From contig NC_053194.1 in the NCBI RefSeq assembly GCF_905163445.1, forward strand, positions 14,302,921-14,366,920: a stretch of DNA of 64,000 nucleotides, read 5' to 3'. Positions 11,001 through 21,084 of this stretch are shown here, in pieces (position 1 is the first letter of the stretch; the number at the start of each line of letters is the position of its first letter). The position numbers were made by a program, and so were the translations under genes. Source of the stretch: Pararge aegeria (Eukaryota > Arthropoda > Insecta > Lepidoptera > Nymphalidae). The notes beneath the pieces are model-generated. The model was given only the letters and a program-made list of their open reading frames with translations, did no database searches and was not told the DNA's origin.

Positions 11001-11806
11001 ATCCAAATCTTAATAATCATAAAATATTTAAAGTTAGTAATGAGCATATCTCAATATTGACAGCTGAATTAATAGCAATTTTAGAAGCCTTAAAATATAT
11101 TTTAGGTATTTCCGTCAGAAAAGTAGTTATATTAACAGACAGTAAGAGTGCTCTTCAACATATTATAAGATGCACTACGGGTTGTAATGGGGTATCTGTA
11201 GCATATTCTATTTTGAGAATAATCAAAGATTATCAAGAAAAAGGAATTTCTTTAAAGTTTCAGTGGATTCCATCCCATATCGGTCTGAAAGGTAATGAGG
11301 AGGCGGATAGACTGGCAAACTTGGCGCACACAAACGGAAAAGATTTCAAGATTAAACCTCACTATACCGAAATGTTGCCCAAATACAAGAGTATTTGTTT
11401 CGAACATTGGAATGAATATTTTAATGAGAGATCGCTCGATAAAGGTATATATAGGACCATTCAATCTGAGCCTCCTCATATACCCTGGTTTATGAATAGT
11501 AATATTAGTAGGAATAATTTAATTCTAGCATTTAGACTTAGATCTGGGCACATGCCTTTAGGCAAGTTCAAATACCTAATGAGGAAAGTTGATTCTCCCA
11601 ATTGTGATTTATGTGGTGAGGTAGATGATGTTTTACACCTACTAATGGCGTGTGTTCGGAATCACAGCTTGAGAGAAACACTAACCTACGAACTGAATAT
11701 TAATTTTATGAACATTGGCATTTTTAATTCTATTATTAGCGAACCGTTGAGCACTTCGGCAATGAAACTTTATAGATTCGTTGGTGATTCTCTCAAATTG
11801 TTGTAG
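8054..11806 (+). CDS. I-clade ORF2: endonuclease, reverse transcriptase, RNase H
   Basis: This polyprotein nicks the target DNA and reverse transcribes the element RNA at the nick. The endonuclease spans about residues 20-240, with WNCQ (N28), SETW (E55), GDFNGHH (151-157) and GSDH (227-230). The reverse transcriptase follows: RPISLIS, a palm motif FLDVDGAYN, GLAQGDPISP, and YADD at 666-669. RNase H shows TDGSK (D969), an AELIAILEA glutamate, LTDSKSA and PSHIGLKGNEEAD. Near the C-terminus C1184 starts CX2CX7HX4C, a CCHC motif common in I and R1 elements. All these catalytic residues are present and the frame is unbroken over 1250 codons. The true start is probably the in-frame ATG at 8090, inside ATGGATAG, where it overlaps the ORF1 stop by eight bases; this suggests termination-reinitiation. 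Confidence 0.92.
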   Translation: MIFSKTYLIYSIMDSQSKKHTLNIIQWNCQSLKPKLALFKAFLDQENIHIAILSETWLSEEIDFNVSGYNIFRKDRMDGYGGVAIIAHKSVKARICNIAVSNLGIEIVYIKVLNCNNLENIVSIYCPTSVRTTQTDWDGIFSNFGKNSIVAGDFNGHHTNWTNKSDVRGNQLQDACLEFGLISINNGESTRIKLNQNYLQETSPDVTFVSSDIGINFKWEVTKENLGSDHLIIKYTINYTEKLQLVNKRNFKKADWSSYHETLKDLFSSCLSFQNVQERYNSFTNKINDSANKHIPMIKICSSPSSKFKPQSYWCTSISESVAKRRLALGKFRRNPTPDNLNKLEEKIQESKNIISRYKSLDWQNMCDSICEQTSASVMWDKMRWVNGYKRRQFYASNLQKQDILCKLTPDYALTSMPDLKSSNTFLESAFVLQELLVCLKKKDTAPGDDAITYSMIYNLPLNAKRELLNLYNSILVSGQIPEQWRDIKIVLIPKLGINGSVAGNLRPISLISCVCKIFHTMLTKRIEWFVEKNQLLPQNTSGFRRGQSCLDCLTRVTSYIQEGFSRTVSTLACFLDVDGAYNNVVVDEAIKSLDQIGIGALICRYLWCYLSERHLKIVADRQGDSDMIRWTNIGLAQGDPISPLIFNIVTRKITLSIPGVMMTQYADDFVIYVNGINLQDCMLMMQSAINVVVTKFRLIGLEPSPNKTKICLFTRKRKTEQINISIDDRAVQVVDTIKYLGVWLDKSLRWTKHIYEIRERTTKYLNILKMLAGSGWGIHPKHLRRLYISLIRSRIDFGCYLYDNAAKTHLVKIDRIQNQALRIIGGFIRSTPIHVMESEINILPLCIRRKYLAYKYCIKAQSWSNNATVSSINSLSNTGGSRYWINKKKPLLAITYSETRVETINSSEVLEMFTLSSWISHIKYDDIIMTNLKCMNKSKKMYEVNNLKNEIILEILNNYYDFCKIYTDGSKCKSGVGAAIYDPNLNNHKIFKVSNEHISILTAELIAILEALKYILGISVRKVVILTDSKSALQHIIRCTTGCNGVSVAYSILRIIKDYQEKGISLKFQWIPSHIGLKGNEEADRLANLAHTNGKDFKIKPHYTEMLPKYKSICFEHWNEYFNERSLDKGIYRTIQSEPPHIPWFMNSNISRNNLILAFRLRSGHMPLGKFKYLMRKVDSPNCDLCGEVDDVLHLLMACVRNHSLRETLTYELNINFMNIGIFNSIISEPLSTSAMKLYRFVGDSLKLL

Positions 11807-11895
11807 TTTAAGATTTATGTTTATTTAGGATTCATATTGTGTGTAACGATGGGGCTGACGTATAGGTAACCTATAAAAGTCCCTTAAAAAAATAG

Positions 11896-11925
<30 letters not shown>

Positions 11926-11934
<9 letters not shown>

Positions 11935-11937
11935 TGA
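11926..11937. repeat. Right target-site duplication of the I-clade element
   Basis: GTAATGA directly after the A tract repeats 6530-6536. The preceding As may belong to the tail or the duplication. Confidence 0.75.
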
Positions 11938-11939
11938 GA

Positions 11940-12165
11940 TCTAGACAAAGTCATGCCAAGTCTAAGGTTCCTTACTGCGATTTCTTTATTATTATTGCTA
12001 ATGTTGTGACTATAGGGGCCTGAAAATGCGGCGAAATGGAGTAAAGGATTGTACGGCAGTGTTTGCTTTGCGCTCGACTTGGTATTGGCACTGCCGTGCC
12101 CCCCGATGTAACAATTCCTTATTGATAAAAAGTTACAGACTTTCGCTTTTTCCATTGGTCTCCAC
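11940..12165. other. Unassigned, possibly old LINE sequence
   Basis: Moderately GC-rich sequence with CATGCCAAGTCTAAGGTTCC and GGCACTGCCGTGCCCCCCGA. I suspect transposon origin but cannot assign it. Confidence 0.25.
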
Positions 12166-12171
12166 ATTGAT

Positions 12172-12600
12172 TTATTATTTATTTATTTATTTATTTATTT
12201 ACTTGCATCCATGCTTGTACACAGTCATGAGTCCCTGTCAGGGCGTTGAAATAAGGAACAGTTTGACCCTTTTTGTCCCTTGTGACTTGTCGTGGTGGAA
12301 AAGCTTTATGGCTACCTCTGTCCTTTTGGGCAGGACAGAGGTTATGTGGGACTCGTTTACCCGAACTAAAAACCACCACGGCATGTCCCTCTCGTTGGCT
12401 TTATTGGACGTCCGGGGAACCCGTTGTATACTTCCCAGATGTCTACCAACAACCCCAACTGATTGCCAGGGCTAATACGCTAAGGAGGAGGGCATCAGGA
12501 CAGCTTGACCCCCCCTCAGACAGTAGGTAGACTCATATAGGGACGTGTAGCTAGCCCAATAACTACCCGCCGCCACAAACAGTTTGACCCTTATAGTTAT
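12172..12600 (-). mobile_element. Probable LINE 3' region with (AAAT)n tail
   Basis: On the minus strand a GC-rich block of about 400 bases ends in seven or so AAAT units (12172-12200 as TTTA on plus). The phrase CAGTTTGACCCTT occurs at both ends (near 12260 and 12582 on the plus strand). Composition and tail suggest a retroelement 3' UTR; no protein similarity was seen. Confidence 0.4.
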
Positions 12601-12604
12601 ATCA

Positions 12605-13555
12605 AATACACGATTTCCGGATTCTAATTAGTGTTAGTAGAATGAGACATCAGATATCAGAATTAGTTACTATTAAAGATCGTCAAGTCGTCGTTGTATT
12701 GTGCGTGTATGAAGTGCACGCCACTGACTATGTATGAAAGAGCTAGGTAAGTACCGTAGAATCGGGACAACTTTTTAATATTTGTACAGATACGCGAGAC
12801 AAATCTTGTTTATATTAAAATGCAAATAAAATGCAAAGTACTTCATGAATTTTAAAATAAATAATAAATTTCAGTTGAGTCAACTGAAATATATAAAACG
12901 CACTTTAAATAAATGCATGATCGCTCACGTATTCCTTCAGCGTCGTTGTTTTTTATTGCTCGTGAGTCGTGATGTTGAAACCAAACAAACATTGTTTAAT
13001 ACACGGGATTCTATGGGATTGTCAAAGTCATGTATACCTCCCGACGAAGACATGACGGTTCTTCATACGTGACGTTCATGATATAATACCCCAGCAATAT
13101 TTATGAGCAAAAGGTGAAAGGCAAAAGGTGTTCCTATAGGCGTCTTAAATGTTACTCAATAACTAGATTTTATAACCACTTATTCGATCTATTAATATCC
13201 TTAGCCAAACTGAACAAGACTGTGTAGTACTTTAATTGACGAGCCTTACAGGTTACTTGAGTGACATTTCCTTTCCGTAAGGCTGGGGAGGCTTCGGCCG
13301 GGGCTGGTTACCACGCTAGACAAAGACTATAAATAAATCTTTACAAGTACAAAGGTTTTTTACGAGGTCTCCTTTCAGGACGACTTTATGTTGGAAAAAC
13401 TCTACACACTTCTTAGTGTTTTTGCAATATTAAGTCGAAAGTCATACTTAATTCCAGGAGTAAGACGTGCCATATCTTAAACGACCCGCGCTATACCCGT
13501 AGTATAGCAAATTAAGCTAAATTTGCATAAAATTACGACTCTAGGTAACCACACC
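12605..13555. other. Mostly unexplained
   Basis: No convincing gene. A short GC-rich patch at 13275-13315 (GGGGAGGCTTCGGCCGGGGC) resembles part of SINE family 3. The rest is unassigned. Confidence 0.3.
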
Positions 13556-13559
13556 ATGA

Positions 13560-13695
13560 TTCTATTTTTTTTTATATATCAATAGCGAGAAAACGCGCAA
13601 GCGGGTCATGTTGTGAGCACCGCCGCCCATGAACATCAGTAGCACCAGAAGAACCGCCAATGAGTTGCCGGCCTCTGAGACACTTGTTTATCGGC
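13560..13695 (-). mobile_element. LINE/SINE 3' end, common lepidopteran type
   Basis: On the minus strand it reads GGCCGGCAACTCATTGGCGG, then a GTTCATGGGCGGCGG block, CGCTTGCGCGTTTTCTCGCT and an A-rich end. I recognise this as a frequent retroposon 3' end in moths and butterflies. Confidence 0.5.
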
Positions 13696-13920
13696 CCTTG
13701 TTTATATATTGAAATCAAGTGGAAACACAACAGTATACCTTGAATCAATCACGTAACTCATTTCTCATAATCTAACGAATACTATCCTCTAAATTGAATT
13801 ATAAATTGAAGCCAGACTGTCGTTATACCCGCAGGCGGTACAAGCACTCAGCCGATTTTTACCTAAATAAATGGTCAATGTCCGAATCAGACACTCTAAG
13901 GGCATTCTCGATTAAAATAG

Positions 13921-14480
13921 ATTATCAACCGATTACCGGCCCACTTTAGGGCACGGGTCTCTTCACAGAATGAGAAGGGTTTAGGCCATAGTCTACCACG
14001 CTGGCTAAGTGCGGGTCGGTAGACGTCACACGCCTTTGAGAACATTATGGAGAACTCTCAGGCGTGCAAATTTCCTCAGGATGTTCTCCTTCACCGTTAA
14101 ATAAATAAATAAATATACTACGACAATACACACATCGCCATCCAGTCCAAAAGTAAGCGTAGCTTGTGATATGGGTACTAAGATAACTGATGAATAATTT
14201 TTATGAATAATATACATAAATACTTATATAGATAAACACCCAGACACTGAAAAACATTCATGTTCATCATACAAATATTGTCCAGTTGTGGGAATCGAAC
14301 CCACGGCCTTGGACTCTGAAAGCAGGGTCGCTGTCCACTGCGCCAATCGGCCGTCGAAAAGCAAGTGATATTTAATTGCATAAATTAAAAACGCACATTT
14401 TTTAAGGGTTAGAGGTGATGCTGGGTATTGAACTCGTCTTCCTGAAAGAGAGGCTGGAGCCCTAACCTATCACTACTTCC
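13921..14480 (-). mobile_element. tRNA-derived SINE (family 2), interrupted by a second SINE
   Basis: The 3' half (13921-14098) and the tRNA-like head (14356-14480) of one minus-strand copy are separated by a complete family 1 SINE. Rejoined in order they match the full copy at 57859: CCTTCACCGTTAA is followed after the insertion by AAAGCAAGTGATATTTAATTGC. Confidence 0.75.
14099..14355 (-). mobile_element. Metulj-like tRNA SINE (family 1), complete, nested
   Basis: Minus-strand SINE with A-box (ACTGCGCCAATCGG on plus) and B-box (GGAATCGAACCC on plus), body containing CACCCAGACACTGAAAAAC and GTAAGCGTAGCTTGTG, and an AAAT-repeat tail. RNA polymerase III would transcribe it from the tRNA-like head. 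It lies inside family 2, so it inserted later. Confidence 0.85.
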
Positions 14481-14644
14481 ATGGTTACGATATAAAATTA
14501 CCCAAATCAGATAATAAATGTTACGATAACAAGTTATCGGCGTTTGGACACACCCACACTTCTTTTTCTCGCATGTCTTAAAGTTGACTGACAAAAAATG
14601 CTCTCGCATTTTCAATTCGCCATTTGCAGAGTCCATGCAATTTT

Positions 14645-15035
14645 ATGCAATAACAAAAAAAGCTTCTTGAGCCTTTTAAGGACTTTTTAATTTCTCCGTT
14701 TTCTCCATAAAACCACGTTTTTATATACCTACTTTCGTTTAACGCGTAATTTAGATGGCTTTATCGCGGATAACTTCAACGATGAAATCGAGCCTTAATT
14801 ATTATCCGCTCTATTAAAAAAAAAACTTAAAATACATGTGCATATTATCTGCAAGCGTCTTTCATCAATTGCGTCAGAATAATAAACTCATCAATGAAAA
14901 AGAAGATTTGGCTCAACTTCGCGTTAATGTAAAAATGCGCCCCCTGCGGATCTTGCGGTAGTCTGCCATGAACTTATGAGCCATACGAAAGTGTGTACGT
15001 TAACAATATTCTATCTTAGCATAGCCTTTTAGCAG
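14645..15035. other. No recognisable feature
   Basis: AT-rich DNA without coding signal or known repeat. Confidence 0.3.
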
Positions 15036-15242
15036 TAGTAGAGCTTTTGTGACAGAGCTCGTTCGGGGAAATACTATCAACATGTTTATTTCTTTATATC
15101 TTTATATATATATTTCTTGTGTGCGTGTGTATGTCACTGAACCCCTCCTAGACGGCTGGACCGATTTGAATGAATTTTTGTTGTTTGGGTGGATGGTTTG
15201 GATTCACAAATCAGCACGACAGATGGCGCTAGGGTCCGCTAG
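15036..15242 (+). mobile_element. Helitron-like 3' end
   Basis: GACGGCTGGACCGATTTGAATG is the sort of conserved segment found in lepidopteran Helitrons. The block ends with a short hairpin, GCGCTAGGGTCCGCTAG, whose CTAG (15239-15242) is followed by T. The left limit is uncertain: GAGCTCGTTCGGGGAAATACTA at 15055 is shared with 53490-53515 on the opposite strand. Confidence 0.45.
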
Positions 15243-15249
15243 TTTTAAC

Positions 15250-16715
15250 ATAAATATTTCGCGGTGTACTCCAGTAAAGCTCCAAGCAACTTTACCGTGG
15301 CCCAGCATCTGCTTGGTTCGTCAATCATAACTATAAAAAAAAAAGTCTCATGCGCCGCGCTTTCAATGTACGTAATATTTTTCCATATGACATTTTTATA
15401 CCTTTCCATATGACCTCCCTATTATTATACCTTTGATTCCAGCAAAGCACCGTGAAACCTATCCCGCGGGATTAAACAATATATCCTTTGTACCTATGCA
15501 TGGCAGCGTAGACCTCAATATTAACAGGGTATAGAGTCTGCGGCAAATACTCTGAAAACGGCAGTATCCAATGTATCGATTTAAGCATCGCGCATGAATC
15601 CGGATAAATCGAAGGATGACATAAAACGATACGTCCTGGAAACGTTTAAGAAACGTCTGGTTACGGTTGCGGAAAGTATTCGTATGCTAGAAGTGAAGCT
15701 GACCTTCATCATCTTCATATCAACCCAGTACGGACACGAAACAATATATACCTATAATTTTTTTTTTGTATTTTAAGTGTTTTATGTGGGCTTTGTTGCC
15801 TGATACAAAAAAATAAATAAACATAGAACTAGATAAACCGATCTGAACGTGCACAGATATAACTTACTGTTTAGTCAATAGAACTTTGAATAGAATTACT
15901 TACTTCTTTTATTCCGAAATCACTTATACCTATACTTATATACAATACTATTGTTAAATATATTTCGCATAGTTTAACAAATATAACCTAAAATAAACTA
16001 AACTATTTAAAAAAAAGTATAAATATATTATATTTTATTATTCTTCTATATTTTTTTTACTTATATTAAGTATTAAGGCGAACGATAACCCTTTTAACAA
16101 TGCAGCGGGAAGTTAATCGTCTAGGGATTATTATAGATCAGTAGATATTTGAAAGATGTTACATGATTATAGCTTATTATGGCATCTGTAGCAATATTCA
16201 CACTCACAACGAGTGAAACAAAAAAAAATTATTCAACCAAAAAGCAAAACAATTTAACAGCTTCGTAACAATTATACGTCCGTTGGTGCCCACACTAGGC
16301 AATCATGTATTGTGGGTGCACGTTACTATACTATACTACTAACTATACTAACTAAAAATATAGTAACATATTAAATCAATGCAAACAACCGAGTACTCAA
16401 AGGAACTCCATAGCGGAGGAGAACGCAGTTATGTCAGATAACATAATTAGGTACGAATTTGTTCTACCGAATTAAATTTAAAACTTAATTTGTTTCGTAG
16501 AAATGAAAGGATAAATGCTTATCTCTACCCACATATCATATGACACATATTCTCGCAAATCTTGAAATTTTAGTACCCAAGAAATCCTCAAAGCGTAGTA
16601 GCGTAGGTAACTTTGATATTTTTTCTGACGAGAAAGTTTTGCTTAACCTTAGTCAGCAATAACATAATATTATGTTTTCGCGCTGTGAAGAACTTCATGC
16701 ATAGTAAAAATAAAA
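15250..16715. other. No recognisable gene
   Basis: Contains one 60-codon frame at 15594-15776 whose first half is richer in charged residues than random sequence, but it has no clear splice site or family match. The remainder is AT-rich and unassigned. Confidence 0.3.
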
Positions 16716-16721
16716 TAATAA

Positions 16722-16925
16722 AATAAATACACTACGGCAACCAACACCTCGCCACCTAGCCCTAAAGTAAGCGTAGCTTGTTTTTTGGGTACTAAGATGA
16801 CGGATGAATCTTTATTTATAAATAATTAAAATATACAGATAACTGAAACTGACACCCAGAAACTGGAAAACATTTATGTTCATTACACAAGCATTTTCTA
16901 GTTGTGGGAATGGAACCCACAGCAT
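16722..16925 (-). mobile_element. Metulj-like SINE (family 1), diverged
   Basis: AATAAAATAAATACACTACGGC tail, CCTAAAGTAAGCGTAGCTTG, GACACCCAGAAACTGGAAAAC and TTCTAGTTGTGGGAATGGAACCC in minus orientation. The head decays beyond the B-box. It faces the copy starting at 16960 head to head. Confidence 0.75.
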
Positions 16926-16959
16926 GGTAGAGTCACTACCGGCTAGAGCCACTACTTTT

Positions 16960-17228
16960 GACGGCCGACTGGCGCAGTGGGCAGCGACCCTGCTTTCTGA
17001 GTCCAAGGCCGGGGGTTCGATTCCCACAACTGGAAAATGTTTGTGTGATGAGCATTAAGTGTTTTTCAGTGTCTGGGTGTTTATATGTATTTTCTAAGTA
17101 TTTATGTATATATAATTCATTAAAATATTCATCAGTCATCTTAGTACCCATAACACAAGCTACGCTTACTTTGGGGCTAGGTGGCGATGTGTGTATTGTC
17201 GTAGTATATTTATTATTATTATTATTAT
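16960..17228 (+). mobile_element. Metulj-like SINE (family 1), complete
   Basis: Starts GACGGCCGACTGG. The A-box is TGGCGCAGTGGGCAGC (16970-16985) and the B-box GGTTCGATTCC (17014-17024), both close to consensus, so it is a good reference copy. The body carries GTGTCTGGGTGTTTATATG, ATCTTAGTACCCATAACACA and GGTGGCGATGTGTGTATTG, and ends in six ATT units. Confidence 0.88.
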
Positions 17229-17229
17229 T

Positions 17230-17310
17230 ACTACACACAGACAGACTTGACGTTTCAAAAGTGCTTATATTAGGCCTATTTGAAATAAATGAATTTTGAA
17301 TTTGAACAGC
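17230..17310 (+). mobile_element. CR1-like LINE family B, 3' tail only
   Basis: CAGACTTGACGTTTCAAAAG, TTAGGCCTATTTGAAATAAATG and a GAATTTTGAATTTGAA end match the 3' UTR of the large LINE at 23798-26606 and the copy at 49477-49890. About 80 bases, extremely 5'-truncated. A minus-strand remnant of a family 1 SINE head follows at 17318-17356. Confidence 0.75.
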
Positions 17311-17709
17311 CTTGGAAAAAAGCTAAGTCGCTGCCCACTGCGCCAGTCACCCGTCAAATTTGAATCTCAATTTGGAATACTGGAATTCTAAGTAAAAGCT
17401 ACTGTTATTCGAAGTATGTGTGTCCTCGTTACATAATCGTGACTCGTGATACATCCATTAAGTTTTAGCTAATAGACCCCAATGTCGGATGTTTAATATG
17501 ATTCCTGAAAGGCTGGTTTGGATAAGCGTGATTAATGCTTATATGGATTAGGTAATTGCACTACGTCACGTGCGATATTGCGATTAATCTTCGATATATA
17601 TAATTTAAAATCATCACCATATTTATTACGTTTCTGGGCTTTCAAATAGTAATAAAAAATAAATATTTTCTACAACGGTCGGTGCCAAGCGAAATGTAGA
17701 AAATTACTA

Positions 17710-18013
17710 GATATAGATTTTTTTTATTCTTCTACAAGTTAGCCCTTGACTGCAATCTCACCTGTTGGTAAGTGGTGATGCAGTCTAAGATGGTAGCTGG
17801 CTTATCTGTTACGGAGTGTGGAAGTCATACCCCTTATCGGTTTCTACACGACATCGCTCCGGGACACTAAATCGCTTAGCGGCACGTCTACGTCAGCAGG
17901 GTGGTAACTAGTCACGGCCAAAGCCTCCCACCAGACCAGACCAGAGAAAATTCAGAAATTATAATTACCCCCGCTTAAATTCAAAGCGCTCACCGTTGCG
18001 CCAGGGAGGTCAT
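17710..18013 (-). mobile_element. tRNA-derived SINE (family 3)
   Basis: On the plus strand: CTACAAGTTAGCCCTTGACTGC (3' end), AGTGGTGATGCAGTCTAAGATG, CGCTTAGCGGCACGTC, CACCAGACCAGACCAGAG, and the head GCGCTCACCGTTGCGCCAGG. This family also occurs at 28637-28960 on the other strand. Confidence 0.75.
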
Positions 18014-18219
18014 AAACTTCGTATTTACCCTTTTATACAGTAGCAAGGAAGGTACCAGTAAACGTTATATATTAATCGAATCGTAACCCGTGCAATACCT
18101 ATTATTGTGTAGGTTGTCATCAGTTGACCAAATGATGCTTTTAAAAGCAAACACTTATGTTAATTTAAAAATACTCAAATTGCTATAGGGGTCCGTATAA
18201 TATTTAAAGAGTTCCCTTG

Positions 18220-18320
18220 ATTTCTCCAGGATCTATTCAACAGATGTTTGTTAGCCACTCATTTTATGCCATTTTCCTTCTTTATTCATACCCTGGTCAA
18301 AAACCCTGTGCACGCCACTG
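18220..18320. mobile_element. hAT-type MITE, CAGTGGCG family, right half
   Basis: ATTTTATGCCATTTTCCTTC, CATACCCTGGTCAAAAACCC and terminal GCACGCCACTG match the right half of the elements at 4957 and 60884. The left end is missing. Confidence 0.6.
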
Positions 18321-18512
18321 TATGGAGCCTGGAGGTTATGTGAAAACTCTTAATGACTTGAACCCCACGCTGTTCCTTCTCAGCGCCTGAAGGCAAAACC
18401 ACGGGAACGCGTTCGCATACATCCGCGACTCCGCCAGCTAATGTCCGTCGAAACGAACCCCCCTCGTGTGTTATCGCAACCAATTGCGAAATGTACTATA
18501 TAACCTTTGTTT

Positions 18513-18598
18513 ACATTGCCGACGATTGTTTGTTGTGGAGTATAATTAAAATTATTTAAAATTACACAATACAGATTCTCCGGATTTTACTCGGATTA
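18513..18598. repeat. CGCGGAGTATA foldback family, diverged copy
   Basis: ACATTGCCGACGATTGTTTG, GTTGTGGAGTATAATT and CAATACAGATTCTCCGG align in order with 50430-50515. Decayed and partial. Confidence 0.5.
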
Positions 18599-18810
18599 TT
18601 TATTTATTCACTTTATTGCACAAATAAAAATGAAACGGTTTCAAAAGGCGGACTCTAGCTAGCATTTTTTACCAGCCAACCTTCGAACGTGCGAGAAAAA
18701 CGAGTGTGGGGGTGGCCAAAAATTTTAGGAAGTATTAAAAGAATATATTTATTTATATATAAATAAAACAACGTAATAGAGAAAATATGGAGACAAGAGT
18801 GCTTAACACG

Positions 18811-18887
18811 GAAAAGGAGTAAAGCAAATTAAGCTTAATTATATTATATCATAGAATTCCGCAAAGTAACGCCTGCTTCTATCTAAT
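18811..18887. repeat. CGCGGAGTATA foldback family, short copy
   Basis: Carries AAATTAAGCTTAATTATATT and the conserved end CCGCAAAGTAACGCCTGCTT followed by CTATCTAATG. It matches the 72-bp copy at 58422-58493. Confidence 0.65.
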
Positions 18888-18889
18888 GC

Positions 18890-19435
18890 AAAATCGATTG
18901 CATTTGGATTTCATAAAAATTAGTCCCTCCGCTAATATTCTGGATGACATTCGCGAGATGTAACGCGATCGCGCCTTAAAGAGTTTCCTTCGCGCCCGTA
19001 GACCGATAAAAATCTTAGATAACATGCTTCTAAGAGCTTTCAGCGCTGAAATACCTCCGCTGGGAGTAAATGGAAGGAGATGAGAACATATAAATAAATA
19101 TATATACGTTTCTACAGACATGATAATGTTTACTCAGTGACACAGAGGATACTATGGCATTTGTGCTTTGTCTGTTATTGTCTATGATATTCAAATCGCT
19201 ACACACTTTTACAATCGAACGAAGCGATATCTTCGAGATCTGCGAGTTCTCTCGGGAATTTTAGATTTCAAACAAGTGAAAGTGAAAACGTCAATTTTAT
19301 TTCTATAAAGATTTTTTGAAGATTGACAACAAAATAAGGAAAAACGTGGAAAAATCATACCTAAATTGAATACACAATACCCAAGGAGTTCTGCCTCGTT
19401 GGCCTCGTTTGAAAAGGCGGAAAAGTAAAAAAATG
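18890..19435. other. No recognisable gene
   Basis: 18890-19120 is somewhat GC-richer (GGATGACATTCGCGAGATG). No family could be assigned and no intact exon seen. Confidence 0.25.
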
Positions 19436-19443
19436 TCGTTATT

Positions 19444-19557
19444 GACGGTCGATTGGCGCAGTGGGCCGCGATCCTGTTTTCTGAGTCCAGGGCCGTAGGT
19501 TCGATTTCCACAAGTGGAAAATGTTTGTGTGAACATTAATGTTTTTCAGTGTCTGAG
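19444..19557 (+). mobile_element. Metulj-like SINE (family 1), 5' half
   Basis: Head and B-box (GGTTCGATTTCC) through TTTTTCAGTGTCTGAG. The 3' half resumes at 19757 after about 200 unrelated bases. Confidence 0.75.
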
Positions 19558-19756
19558 TCAATTTGAACTTTAATACCATACCATAAAGTTTAAGTTTTAG
19601 TGGAGAGGCAAAAAAGTTGCGACGGGTATAGAAATGCTCAAAGTATTGTTTGGAAATAATACTGGACCCGGTAGGTGGCGCTGATATAAGGTTTTAGGTT
19701 CTTTTAAGATATTAAAACCGGTAGTAACCGATTTGGTGCAGACTTCGTAAAATCGT

Positions 19757-19840
19757 CAGTCATCTTAGTACCCATGCTTACGCTTTCTTTGGGACTGGAT
19801 GGCAATGTGTGTATTGTCGTGGTATATTTATTTATTTATA
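19757..19840 (+). mobile_element. Metulj-like SINE (family 1), 3' half
   Basis: GTCAGTCATCTTAGTACCCA, TTGGGACTGGATGGCAATGTG and a TTTA-repeat tail continue the SINE broken at 19557. About 55 consensus bases are missing at the junction, so the 19558-19756 insert may have come with a deletion. Confidence 0.7.
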
Positions 19841-20084
19841 TTCTTTTATCGTGCTACAGATCAAGAGGTTTTGGGGTAGATACCTGGGTCGCCCCGCGTT
19901 AGGTACGTTTTGGGTTTCGTATGTGAGAACAATCTCTGCAACATCCTCGAGTTGGAAAATTTGTTCGCCTCTCAAAGTTCGCCCATATATACTTTTTAAT
20001 ACTTTTTATTACTTGTGTTCAGCTTAGCTGCACTGATCTTGATGAGAATTGGAAACCGGTTGCCGCGGATTTTAGAAACCAAGA

Positions 20085-20116
20085 CAAACGTGTATAAAGT
20101 CGCGGGCAACAGCTAT
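20085..20116 (+). mobile_element. Helitron 3' end remnant
   Basis: AAAGTCGCGGGCAACAGCTAT matches the 3' end of the complete Helitron at 48632-49093, with terminal CTAT for CTAG. Confidence 0.5.
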
Positions 20117-20119
20117 TAA

Positions 20120-21080
20120 CATATTAACTGTTGAAAGTGAGATCCAGCAGTTACCATATAAATTTTAATAACTGTGTCTTGTTTGCCAAAAAGCAAAAGA
20201 AGAAGTAGGAGATTTGTATGAGACTTGTTTTCGAACTTAAAAGTATCTCAAACTTCTTATTCCAACTTGTCAGAAAACAGACAGGGGAAAACAACTCATT
20301 CATAACTAATTTTTTGGAAAAAAATAAGTTTTATCTGTCCCCTTGTTGAGTATACATATCGCACTTTTTATACCTACCACACAAATAGTAGGAATAAAAA
20401 GTGCGGTATGACTTTTATTGACAGAGCAGAGATATTTTCCATTTTCGTCACTACTAATTACGGTCTATGTAAAATTTTGTCAAGATCTTTTGTCTTACCT
20501 TTATGTATAATGGTTTATTCTGGTGTTATGGCGGAGATAATCCTTTCTGAAAGAATCCGAAGGTTATAACATAATAAAATAGCACAGAACGAAATATAAT
20601 TTTACTTCGTGCCGATTAATAATTAAATGCGGATTTATATTTCACACTTTTTAGAGGCATATAATCTTTTAATTTAAATATAGTAATATTGTTTCTTTAA
20701 AATATAAATACAACCTAAAATAAACTATTTAAAACTAAATAAAATAGACGTCTTCGAAACCACCGCAGCGAGGCACAGTTCCTAAGATGCTGGCAGCATT
20801 GCCCCTTTGGATGGCCAAACTAATTCGTTGGCCAAGGTAAATATGCGGATTCAATTTGTTCGAATTTCATTTCAGTGTTTAATTTTAAATAGATTTAGTG
20901 ATAAAAACATATGTATAGTATAAATAGTACATTCCTAATTAATGTAAAACATTAATGGTGATAAAATAATGTTTAATTTTTCACCTTTTATAGCTAAGCT
21001 TACCTAGCTATAAAACTAGCTTCAGTTGATTCTTCCAGCGCCTACTTTAGAATAAATGCAATGTTCTCTGTAAAGAAAAT
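20120..21080. other. No recognisable gene
   Basis: AT-rich. 20745-20830 is a GC-richer patch (CCTTTGGATGGCCAAACT) that may be an old repeat. AAAAAGTGCGGTATGAC (20396) is a partial inverted match to CGCACTTTTTATACCTAC (20360). Confidence 0.25.
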
Positions 21081-21084
21081 AGTA

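Larger units (their letters stand above)
6537..11930 (+). mobile_element. Full-length I-clade non-LTR retrotransposon
   Basis: A 5.4-kb element with 5' UTR (6537-6627), ORF1 with three zinc knuckles, ORF2 with APE-type endonuclease, reverse transcriptase and RNase H, a short 3' UTR and an A-rich tail of about 30 bases. It is bounded by a duplication of GTAATGA plus As. A C-terminal RNase H after the reverse transcriptase is the mark of the I group. GGACG at 6566-6570, about 30 bases from the 5' boundary, resembles a downstream promoter element, which such elements use because they have no upstream promoter. Intact ends, a duplication without visible divergence and an open ORF2 point to a recent insertion. 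Confidence 0.88.

Noticed and set aside
15594..15776. 60-codon frame with a charged, exon-like first half
   Set aside because: No consensus splice donor where the coding-like part ends, no family match, and an in-frame stop just upstream without a clear acceptor.
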